This document shows, piece by piece, positions 1 through 6,779 of a stretch of DNA of 13,854 nt (the stretch's first letter is position 1; each line of letters begins with the position of its first letter). Below the pieces are notes generated by a model. That model did no database searches. It worked only from the letters and a program-made list of their open reading frames with translations, and was not told the origin of the DNA. The position numbers and the translations under genes are program-made. Origin of the DNA: an uncultured Pseudobdellovibrionaceae bacterium (GTDB lineage: Bacteria; Bdellovibrionota; Bdellovibrionia; Bdellovibrionales; Bdellovibrionaceae); assembly GCA_937900305.1 (NCBI GenBank), contig CALCCV010000488.1, positions 1 through 13,854 on the forward strand, written 5' to 3'.

Positions 1-1311
1 ATAAATTAAGAGATTGCGACACGAAATCAAATCGATTTGTGAAAACGGCGGATCATTGATGAGATTGTGAATTGAAAATAAACACATTTCACGCAAAGAC
101 TTGGTCACGTAATAGCGGCCGCCACGTTTATTGAAGAATTTGGCGAGCCGCTCGGCAGACACGTGTTCTGCAATGGTAGATGGATAAGATCCCGCGCGAG
201 CGGCGTTCAACGCACTTTCATCAATGTCGGTGGCGATGATTTGCACTTCGGGTGCCTTGGGTAAGTCGGCTAAAATTTCGCGAACCGTTATGGCGATCGA
301 ATAGGCTTCTTCGCCCGTCGAGCAGCCTGCCACCCAAATCCTAATTTTTTGCGGACTCGTCCATCCGCGCACCAGTTTTTCAAGAACTTCAAATTTCAAC
401 GAATCAAAGGCCTCGCGATCTCGAAAAAAATTGGTGACGTTGATCAGCAGTTCTTTGAAAAGGGCATCGACTTCTTGCGGTTGCGCAGCGAGTTTTTCGA
501 TGTAGGTATCCACCGAGCTGCATTGGAGAACTTGCATTCGTCTCTGAATGCGGCGAAGCAGCGTTGAGGTTTTATAATGTTTGAACTCATGCTGGGTTTG
601 TTTATGAAGCACATCACAAATGGTGTTGAGGCCCGAAGCGATCTGTTCTTTCAGGGCCAATTGATACTTTTGACCGTTAAAGTCAGCAATGTATTTGGCA
701 TATTCTAAAATTTCGATCGAAATTTCTGCAGGCAATAACACGTGGTCGACGGCGGCCGTGGCAATTGCACTTTCGGGCATCGACTTGTGTTCGGCTGTGG
801 TCGGTCGCTGCGCTAACGTGAGGCCGCCACTGTCATTGACGTCTCGAATCCCTTTGGCCCCGTCTCCGGCATCGCCAGAAAGCACTACGGCCACGGAGCG
901 GGCCGCGTACTCTTTGCCAAGGGCGGAAAATAAACTGTCGACCACTTGCAATCGATCTTTGAGAGCACGGGCGGGAGTCAGTAGCAGCGCTTCGTTTTCA
1001 AATTCTACGAGGGTGTGAGGAGGGATGAGATAGATGTGATCGGCAAGAGGCTTAAGACCGGATTTGACCTCGATCACAGGACTCTTTGTGAAAATCTCTA
1101 AGCTCTCCAGCGCGAGCTTTGCACCAGCCTCGTCCAAATGTTGAGCCACGACAAAGGCGGCGCCGTGTGTTTGTTTAAGGCCGCTAAAAAGCTCTTTCAA
1201 TGCCTGCGTTCCGCCGGCGGATGCACCAATGCCAACCACAATTGTGGGACTTTGATTTTTTGGCCGACTCACTTTTCGCTTTTTCACGAGTCTCGCTGGA
1301 TGGATTTTCAT
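1..1311 (-). CDS. CheB-CheR fusion (methylesterase/methyltransferase), 3' end outside window
   Basis: Chemotaxis-type receptor modification enzyme joining a CheB glutamate methylesterase to a SAM-dependent CheR methyltransferase. The 437 visible residues begin with a short basic leader and no receiver domain. The CheB domain (about 22-195) shows the nucleophile loop GIGASAGG (Ser31), AQHLD (His58) and LSGDAGDGAKG (probable catalytic Asp150). The CheR N-terminal helical domain follows (about 220-290, with HYKTSTLLRRIQRRM), then the SAM domain: NVTNFFRDREAF (291-302), WVAGCSTGEEAYSIA (326-340), ATDIDESAL and CRNLLIY, where the window ends. Fusions of this type usually continue into PAS and kinase modules, which cannot be seen here. 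An in-frame TAA two codons upstream supports the ATG at 1311; the ribosome site is weak. A possible promoter (TTGAAA at 1419-1414, TAAAAT at 1398-1393, minus strand, 15-bp spacer) is only tentative. No other chemotaxis gene is visible nearby. Confidence 0.93.
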   Translation of the reverse strand, partial: MKIHPARLVKKRKVSRPKNQSPTIVVGIGASAGGTQALKELFSGLKQTHGAAFVVAQHLDEAGAKLALESLEIFTKSPVIEVKSGLKPLADHIYLIPPHTLVEFENEALLLTPARALKDRLQVVDSLFSALGKEYAARSVAVVLSGDAGDGAKGIRDVNDSGGLTLAQRPTTAEHKSMPESAIATAAVDHVLLPAEISIEILEYAKYIADFNGQKYQLALKEQIASGLNTICDVLHKQTQHEFKHYKTSTLLRRIQRRMQVLQCSSVDTYIEKLAAQPQEVDALFKELLINVTNFFRDREAFDSLKFEVLEKLVRGWTSPQKIRIWVAGCSTGEEAYSIAITVREILADLPKAPEVQIIATDIDESALNAARAGSYPSTIAEHVSAERLAKFFNKRGGRYYVTKSLREMCLFSIHNLINDPPFSQIDLISCRNLLIY

Positions 1312-1511
1312 CAAAATTTATTTTCGAAAATGTAAAATGTAAGGGAGGTCCTGGGAATGGTCAAACTTTCCCCGTGCTGGTGAGCGGACTGCATTTTAAA
1401 ATGACTTCAAGAATTTCAACGCACGGCAAAGGAATTTGAGGTCTCTGGCTGGAGCCATTGTTGACTCTGTAGATTCGGATCCTTCACCAGCCGTTGCTCT
1501 TTGCTATTGGC

Positions 1512-2060
1512 TTATAAGTAAAATCGAGCACCCAAAACAAAATCATAAATAATTTTTGAGTTCGGATATAGCAAATAGGCAGGCGCCAACTCGGCAAAGA
1601 CACCGGTCCGTGATTTCGGTGTAAACCATTCAAGGCCTGTGAGAGCTCGAAGAAAGTAGCCATCTCCTGATCCCGTCGTCTCTTCTTTCCAAGAGCAACC
1701 AAAGCGAACGCAATTTTCATCCCGATGCCAAGTTCCTCCCCCTAAACCACCACCCACATAGAAAAGAGTTTGGCTAAGAAAACCGGGATTTTTGGCAAAC
1801 AGCTCTGGAAATTGGTAGTGGACATCTGTGTAGAACACAGTGAAGGGGCGACCTAAATATTCGACGTTGAAATCAATGGCCAGATTTTCTGAATACCAGT
1901 ATTTCAAACTGATGGCACCGGCATTTCTGAATCCCAGACTTATCCCGGGAGCGAAGGTTCCAGGTCGAACCCGAGGAACTGCAAATGCAGATGAAGTCAA
2001 AAAAACGAGAGTCGTTAAAATCAGATTCACAAAAATCAAAGGAAGAAATCTTCGAGTCAT
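1512..2060 (-). CDS. Small exported outer-membrane beta-barrel-like protein
   Basis: Unrecognised 182-residue exported protein. Residues 1-27 form a Sec signal peptide (MTRR, a long hydrophobic core, then SSAFA before VPR). The mature part alternates polar and aromatic/hydrophobic residues in short strands rich in Tyr, Phe and Gly (for example FYVGGGLGGG, ALTGLEWF, VLGARFYL at the C-terminus), which fits a small OmpA- or OmpW-size eight-strand barrel of about 155 residues. Two cysteines in ENCVRFGC could form a loop disulphide. An open frame extends 20 codons upstream to 2120, but the ATG at 2060 is preferred because AGGTGAT lies 4 nt upstream of it and it starts directly with the signal peptide. 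The gene is divergent from the cytochrome cassette and shares its control region. The barrel call is inferred from composition; no family was identified. Confidence 0.75.
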   Translation of the reverse strand: MTRRFLPLIFVNLILTTLVFLTSSAFAVPRVRPGTFAPGISLGFRNAGAISLKYWYSENLAIDFNVEYLGRPFTVFYTDVHYQFPELFAKNPGFLSQTLFYVGGGLGGGTWHRDENCVRFGCSWKEETTGSGDGYFLRALTGLEWFTPKSRTGVFAELAPAYLLYPNSKIIYDFVLGARFYL

Positions 2061-2129
2061 TTTATCACCTATCATTTTCGGTAAGATCCTGTTCAGCACT
2101 TTCAAAATAGAGCCAAACATTTAAACACT

Positions 2130-2157
2130 GTCCAAAAGTTTCGCGAAAGACTTGGAC
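2130..2157. promoter_or_regulatory. 28-bp imperfect palindrome between divergent genes
   Basis: The halves GTCCAAAAGTTTCG (2130-2143) and CGAAAGACTTGGAC (2144-2157) are inverted repeats matching at 11 of 14 positions, with the three mismatches grouped at positions 7-9. The repeat lies 70 bp upstream of the barrel gene start at 2060 and about 150 bp upstream of the cassette start at 2306. The size and central symmetry fit an operator for a dimeric regulator serving one or both directions. A short RNA hairpin is the alternative, although no loop is available at the centre. No regulator gene is seen nearby. Confidence 0.45.
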
Positions 2158-2305
2158 TTTGCAGGTGAGATCAGTCTCGCCAAATTCTGGACTTAAAAAA
2201 TCAAATCCAACTCATTGGTTCATAAAATTTTGTCTGTCTCAATTTAAGAAGCCCTCTCGAATGCAAAGCCATTTGCCGATAAAATTAGATCGTTGGGAGA
2301 GGGCA

Positions 2306-3625
2306 ATGTCAAAGAGTATGCAACCGCCGACATCACGAACCAAAGTTGCACGAATGCTCGCTCTCGTTGCCATGGCGTGGACATTGTTAAATGCGTTTTC
2401 GGCAATGGCGATAGATGTACCTTCCACGGTGATGGCCTTGCGGCTAAAAAATGCGATCACGGGTGGCTTAATGCCTTCATCAGATCCTCTTTTTGCTCAG
2501 ATGGTCACACTGGTCGCCGCGGGAAATGTCAAAGGTGCTGCTCTGGTTGCAGCGAATAGCAAATATTTTGCAAATTACTTGGCTCGTCGTTTGGCTCTGC
2601 AAATGCAATCTCCCTCTTTAGATGCGAGTGGGATGACCGACAATGATGCGTCGGCCTTTCTCGTTGCGCACTTTGTGGGAGGAGGAGGTGCAGTTGCACG
2701 AATCAGCACCATTTGGTCTGAAAATGCGACTTACCTTGTGGTGTCGCCATCGACCGGAGCTCCGATTCACGCGGCAGATCTATCAGATGATGATTTAGCG
2801 ACAGTGGATTGGACACAAATGGTTCGAGTTGGTGGGCAACAAGACATCACCGGAACTTATCTGCCGGTCTCGGTCGTTGGCGGATACACGACACTCAGCG
2901 ATCGTGCGAATGACAATTCGTTTGCAATGTTTGGAGCAACGGCTGGCACCAACCTTCGCATGATTGAAGGAATTTGGCAGATTGCGACTGGGTTTGCACT
3001 ATTAGATGTGGCCTCTCCCGCTGTCGAAGTGGAATTGGTTCCTCGTTTTGTTCCCGTCTATGATCCCAATTTTTTTCATGGCCAAGGGCAAACGGCTTGC
3101 ATTGCTTGCCACGGCGGTGGAATGGCTTCGGTCGGTCACGGCTATGCAACGGTCGCTAATGTTTTTGATTTTACTGAAGATGGTTTTACTTACATCGCGA
3201 ACCCGACAGTGAGAACGATGAAGTCTTTAGGTTCTGATCCCAATCAGCGCAATCGAAATTTGACTTGCGATTTGACGCGAACACCGACGCCGGTCTGCAA
3301 TCCGAACAGTTTTGATGTGGACTCCGCCCAGAGTTGGGATGTTGCAAAAACATGGAGTGAAACTGGTGTTCTTTCGGCGATGGGCTGGAAAGGTCCGACA
3401 ACGGGGAAAGGCTTGCAGCAATTGGGTTATGCAATTGCTCAATCGTGGGTGGTGTATCAGTTTTTCACGCAAAGGGTGATCGGTGAACTCTGTCCGTTAG
3501 GAACTTTCACTTCAGCGGAAGTCAGTGCGATTGCAGCGAGTGCGAATCCATGGGCCGATCCCGCGGGCACAGATGACATTCGAACGATTGTTGCGGGTGT
3601 TGCATCCAGTCCGGGGTGTCTGTGA
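2306..3625 (+). CDS. Secreted c-type cytochrome-like protein with one CxxCH
   Basis: First gene of a four-gene exported cassette; 439 residues. A basic leader (MSKSMQPPTSRTKVAR) and hydrophobic core ending FSAMA (residue 35) form a Sec signal peptide. There is a single haem c motif, CIACH, at 265-269 in a Gly-rich segment. The order of elements, AGTNLRMIEGIW before the haem motif, then an NRN segment, a W-rich stretch (SWDVAKTW...GMGWKG-like), GLQQLGYAIAQSWVVYQFF and a C-terminal RVIGELCP...DIRTIVAGVASSPGC, resembles the exported cytochrome-like proteins related to the DUF1592/DUF1588/DUF1585 group as I recall them. Haem attachment would take place in the periplasm. The ATG at 2306 is chosen over upstream in-frame starts (from TTG at 2159) because GGGAGAGGG sits just before it and the upstream 49 residues do not look like signal-peptide sequence. 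The stop overlaps the next gene by 4 nt (GTGA), indicating translational coupling. Substrate and partners are unknown. Confidence 0.85.
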   Translation: MSKSMQPPTSRTKVARMLALVAMAWTLLNAFSAMAIDVPSTVMALRLKNAITGGLMPSSDPLFAQMVTLVAAGNVKGAALVAANSKYFANYLARRLALQMQSPSLDASGMTDNDASAFLVAHFVGGGGAVARISTIWSENATYLVVSPSTGAPIHAADLSDDDLATVDWTQMVRVGGQQDITGTYLPVSVVGGYTTLSDRANDNSFAMFGATAGTNLRMIEGIWQIATGFALLDVASPAVEVELVPRFVPVYDPNFFHGQGQTACIACHGGGMASVGHGYATVANVFDFTEDGFTYIANPTVRTMKSLGSDPNQRNRNLTCDLTRTPTPVCNPNSFDVDSAQSWDVAKTWSETGVLSAMGWKGPTTGKGLQQLGYAIAQSWVVYQFFTQRVIGELCPLGTFTSAEVSAIAASANPWADPAGTDDIRTIVAGVASSPGCL

Positions 3626-4296
3626 AAAGGATTTCAAATCAAATCATCGCGGCAGGTGCCGTGTGTCTCGCCGCGTTTGTTGTCGGTTGTTCCTATCACG
3701 AAAAAGAAATTCCTTCGCACGGTCAAGTGGGTGTAGCTGTGGAGCCAACTCCTATCTCCAACAATACGGTGGCACAAGCCGGACCCACGACGGCTGTTTC
3801 CGGAGGAGCGAATCAAAATGGAGTTCTTGTCGCCACGGGATCTGGTGTGGTCGCTCGGCTTGAAAACGGCCTCGAAAAAAACGCAGTATCGACCGCGGGC
3901 AATTTTAAAAAATCACTGAAATTGGTAAATACAAATCTCCCTTCGAAAGCGAATATTCAAAACGCCTCTGGGTTTGATCAAGTGCAACTTTTGGCTTATG
4001 CCGCGTGCTCGGATTTGACCACCGGAAACAATCCGCTGATGAAAACAGTCTATGGTGTGATTCCAAGTGCCACAATCGCTTCGAACCAGCCAGCATTGAT
4101 CGCGGCGGGACTGCGAATGTTGGATCAGCACACCGCGGGGCTCGCTTCGCAAGGGCCCGATAGCGCCGCCGTTACGACCGTATTGACAAATTTAGTGCAA
4201 GCGCAAGCCGCAGTGGGGACGAACACGAGCAAAATGGCCTTCATGACAGTTTGTATCGCCGTAAATACAGCGGGAACAAGTATGTTGGGACTCTGA
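3622..4296 (+). CDS. Cassette lipoprotein of unknown function
   Basis: Unrecognised 224-residue lipoprotein, second in the cassette. The N-terminus KRISNQIIAAGAVCLAAF leads into the lipobox VVGC with acylated Cys23. Ser at +2 predicts outer-membrane sorting under the E. coli Lol rule. The mature part begins with a low-complexity Thr/Ala/Gly/Asn-rich linker (about 30-75), followed by a more helical domain with LLAYAACSDL, ALIAAGLRMLDQHTAGLA and VLTNLVQAQ. Two later cysteines (AACSDL and MTVCIAV) could pair. The chosen GTG at 3622 overlaps the preceding TGA as GTGA and has GGGG 5 nt upstream; a GTG at 3616 is the alternative. It ends 20 bp before the Tat-protein gene. Its position between a cytochrome-like and a Tat-exported protein suggests an envelope adaptor or assembly role, which is inference only. 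Confidence 0.83.
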   Translation: MKRISNQIIAAGAVCLAAFVVGCSYHEKEIPSHGQVGVAVEPTPISNNTVAQAGPTTAVSGGANQNGVLVATGSGVVARLENGLEKNAVSTAGNFKKSLKLVNTNLPSKANIQNASGFDQVQLLAYAACSDLTTGNNPLMKTVYGVIPSATIASNQPALIAAGLRMLDQHTAGLASQGPDSAAVTTVLTNLVQAQAAVGTNTSKMAFMTVCIAVNTAGTSMLGL

Positions 4297-4316
4297 TTTT
4301 TTCGAAGTGGGGATGA

Positions 4317-5789
4317 ATGACTTATAAGGCAAAATTAAATTGGAAAGACCTGGTTGAAAAGCGCGACCACGCTGGAATTTCTCGCCGGGATCTTTTGGCC
4401 CGAGGGATGGCGACTGGATTTATAACGGCGGCTCTTCCCCCGGCGCTTTTGTCACTCATCGGTGGGCGGGCTGAATCCGCTATGCTCACTTGTCCTCCGG
4501 CCACCAGAGCGGCAGGTGCGATTGCGCAAATATACGCCGAAGGCGGCCCAACAATGGGTGCGCGTTTCATCGGCGAAGATCAGGCGGCGTTAATGAACGC
4601 TACGGTGGCAGCGAATTATGGAATTTCCGGAACCAACCTTTTGAAGCTTGGATCTAATTTAGTTATCGATACAACCAGTCCCTTCGGCGCGACAATCATG
4701 CAGGGGCCTCCGGGTTGGGTGGGTGGATCCACCGATTGGCAAACGAAGGTCTTGAGCAAAATTAGCGGTGGAGGACACCGAGGCCCGTTCAATGCGGATG
4801 ACGGAGCTGGATCAAACACAGGTCTCTTAGGAGGCGTGGCTTCTTTCAAAAATACTCAGCTAGGAAAAGATCTGCAAATTTCCGTTTCAAACAAAATGGC
4901 AAACTGGGCAACGGGAATTGCGGCTAGCTCGATTTCAAGAAACTCTCTCACACCGGCTGGATTGTCGACTCTCTTTTCGGTCGCTCCGAGCGCGAATGGA
5001 TTGGTGACCTCGCAATCCATGACCGATGCTTCGAATGCGGCCATCGATATCGCGGCCGCTCTTAGCAATACCTTTGGTCACTCGACTAGAAATGGAGCAA
5101 CGACTTTGGCAAATTCAACGGGTTGCGCGCTCTATGGAAATTCAGCGTTGGTCGATCCTGCATTTGGCAGTTCATTGTTCACAGCGACGGGAATTTCGGC
5201 GCTCAGTGCGCTGTTTACGGTGAGTGATTTGAGCACGGCCGAACAAGCTCTGTTGGCATCCTATTATCAATCGGCCAGTGGTGTGATTGGTGGAGTCGTG
5301 CTCCAGCTCGGTGGCCGCGACTATCACGGGCAAAATCCGCAGACGGTCATTGCACCCGCCGACATCGAAGAAGCTCGCGCCATTGTGATGTTTTTGGCGG
5401 CCTGTTATGCAGCGAATGCGCCAGGTTCATTTTTGTACTTTTCAAACGGGCAAGCCGTTGCCTCAGGAGTTCAAGCGGTCACCGCGACCATTGGCAATAC
5501 AACCGCGACGATCAATGCACCCGTCGCACGGGGTGATGCTGGTGGATCTTACAATGCAGGTCTGGTGATTTTTTTCAATCCCGCCGGCCCCGGCCCCGCT
5601 GCGCTATTCACTGGAACCATCGCTGCCAACAGCGGGAATGCAAAAACAGCCACCACGATTCAATCTTCGCAAGCCGCTGTTTCGGGTTTGTATCTCTCGG
5701 CATTGAAGTGGATCAACGGTGGAACCGATCCCACCGCAGCGGCAACAGCGATGAACATTCAAAATCTAGCGGACGTTATGGTTTTATGA
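4317..5789 (+). CDS. Tat-exported DUF1501-like protein
   Basis: Third cassette gene, 490 residues. A twin-arginine signal is clear: SRRDLL at 22-27, then a moderately hydrophobic stretch (ARGMATGFITAALPPALLSL) and an A-x-A-like end at RAESA (51-55), so the protein should be exported folded through Tat. The mature region is rich in Ala, Gly, Ser and Thr. LGGRDYHGQNPQT (331-343), followed by an acidic helix (DIEEARAIVMFLAACYAA), a FSNG turn (375-378) and ARGDAGGSYNAGLVIFF (404-420), recalls the C-terminal half of DUF1501-like exported proteins, whose usual form is GGYDYH, a following helix, a DG turn and GDxGG. Such proteins are sometimes mis-annotated as GspF. There is no CxxCH. The ATG at 4317 follows GTGGGGAT. 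The last codons meet the start region of the next gene (ATGA at 5786). Enzymatic activity is unknown; the assignment rests on recalled motif order. Confidence 0.85.
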   Translation: MTYKAKLNWKDLVEKRDHAGISRRDLLARGMATGFITAALPPALLSLIGGRAESAMLTCPPATRAAGAIAQIYAEGGPTMGARFIGEDQAALMNATVAANYGISGTNLLKLGSNLVIDTTSPFGATIMQGPPGWVGGSTDWQTKVLSKISGGGHRGPFNADDGAGSNTGLLGGVASFKNTQLGKDLQISVSNKMANWATGIAASSISRNSLTPAGLSTLFSVAPSANGLVTSQSMTDASNAAIDIAAALSNTFGHSTRNGATTLANSTGCALYGNSALVDPAFGSSLFTATGISALSALFTVSDLSTAEQALLASYYQSASGVIGGVVLQLGGRDYHGQNPQTVIAPADIEEARAIVMFLAACYAANAPGSFLYFSNGQAVASGVQAVTATIGNTTATINAPVARGDAGGSYNAGLVIFFNPAGPGPAALFTGTIAANSGNAKTATTIQSSQAAVSGLYLSALKWINGGTDPTAAATAMNIQNLADVMVL

Positions 5790-5818
5790 TGATGGCAACA
5801 ACAATGGTGATGACTTCG

Positions 5819-6733
5819 ATGAAACAAAAATTAGATTGGAGATTGTGGTTTTTTTTCAATCTGTGGGTTGTGGCATCTCTTTGTGGCTGTGACGCAAGTC
5901 ACGTGACAGACTCCGCTAGCAGCGCCGAGGAGACAACCGCCGTTTCCGTCGCGTCGCTCGAAGGTTTTAGCTCGACCATCTATGCTTTCGGACAACAAAA
6001 TGGCTGTGTCACTTGTCACGCCAGTCGCGTGAACCCTCAATGGCAAAACCCAAATGTGGAATTGGCTTATCAATTTGCGCGGCCATTTGTTGATTTTGCC
6101 AATCCGGTGGCTTCGATTTTTGCGTCTTATGTTAGTAACAATCATTGTAACAATCCGATTTGCAATAATCCAAACAACGAAAGCGTCATGCAAAGTCTCC
6201 TCACGCAGTGGGCATTAATTGAGGTTCAGCAGGGGAGTTCGACGTCAGGGGCTGTGGCTGGTTCAACTTTGGCAAATCCACCTTACGTCACAGCCACTTT
6301 GCCCATTCCCAATCCGTTGCCATTGATCACAACCAAAGATATTGCCGTCTTGAGGTTCAACCTCTCGGAGTTGACTCCAGCTCTCAGTAATCTGAGTGGC
6401 GCTGTTTTGGAATTGAGCATTCAATCTTTTAACACCGGTCAAAATGAATACAAAATTTTCAATCCGAGAATTTATGGCAATCTGCGATCGATCAACCTCA
6501 GTGGAATTCACATTTACGTGAGACCGGCCAGTGGTTCGGGCCTGGGAACCGAAGATGTGATTCAAGGTGATCGTTGGGCTGATGTGCAAGCGACGGTTCG
6601 GTCTGCCGCGACCCCGAGCCCGCTGCCAGACGGACCCGTCACCAGCTTGCCATCAATCACATCCATCGTTTTAGGAGTTGAAGCACAGTCGGAAGCGGAT
6701 GTTATCACTATCGGCTTCGCCCAAATTCGATAG
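5819..6733 (+). CDS. Monoheme c-type cytochrome-like lipoprotein
   Basis: Fourth cassette gene, 304 residues from this start. Residues 1-24 form a lipoprotein signal (MKQKLDWRLW, an aromatic core, lipobox LCGC, Cys24). The +2 residue is Asp, which in E. coli means retention in the inner membrane. One haem c motif, CVTCH, lies at 63-67. It is followed by AYQFARPFVDFANPVASIF, a cysteine-containing NNHCNNPICNN and SLLTQWALIE, an arrangement I recall from other short exported cytochrome-like proteins of such cassettes. The C-terminal 180 residues are beta-rich (VLRFNLSEL, AVLELSIQSF, GIHIYVRPAS) and resemble an all-beta accessory domain. ATG 5819 is preferred because GGTGAT stands 7 nt before it and it yields a standard-length signal. 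The alternative ATG at 5786 overlaps the previous stop as ATGA but gives a 35-residue leader. Probably co-translated with the upstream three genes. Confidence 0.84.
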   Translation: MKQKLDWRLWFFFNLWVVASLCGCDASHVTDSASSAEETTAVSVASLEGFSSTIYAFGQQNGCVTCHASRVNPQWQNPNVELAYQFARPFVDFANPVASIFASYVSNNHCNNPICNNPNNESVMQSLLTQWALIEVQQGSSTSGAVAGSTLANPPYVTATLPIPNPLPLITTKDIAVLRFNLSELTPALSNLSGAVLELSIQSFNTGQNEYKIFNPRIYGNLRSINLSGIHIYVRPASGSGLGTEDVIQGDRWADVQATVRSAATPSPLPDGPVTSLPSITSIVLGVEAQSEADVITIGFAQIR

Positions 6734-6737
6734 CATC

Positions 6738-6757
6738 ACCTGTCCCAGACCACAGGT
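6738..6757. terminator. Weak hairpin between convergent genes
   Basis: ACCTGT (6738-6743) and ACAGGT (6752-6757) form a perfect 6-bp stem with an 8-nt loop, five bases after the cassette's last stop. It is followed by a short T-containing stretch (ATTTTGATATT) rather than a strong U-tract, so it may be an inefficient terminator for the plus-strand cassette. It is the only hairpin seen in the 46-bp convergent gap. Confidence 0.35.
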
Positions 6758-6779
6758 TACATTTTGATATTCAACTTTC

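Noticed and set aside
1393..1419. Sigma-70 promoter for the CheB-CheR gene (minus strand, TTGAAA/TAAAAT)
   Set aside because: The 15-bp spacer is short and the region is AT-rich; not strong enough to list as a feature.
349..1439. Several plus-strand open frames opposite the CheB-CheR gene
   Set aside because: The minus-strand frame matches CheB and CheR motifs along its whole length; the plus-strand frames are antisense shadows.
1446..1495. GGCTGG/CCAGCC inverted repeat after the small barrel gene as a terminator
   Set aside because: The loop is over 30 nt and there is no U-tract on the minus strand.
2159..2305. 49-codon upstream extension of the first cassette gene from TTG 2159
   Set aside because: It would place a polar 49-residue stretch before a clear signal peptide, and the ATG at 2306 has its own strong ribosome site.
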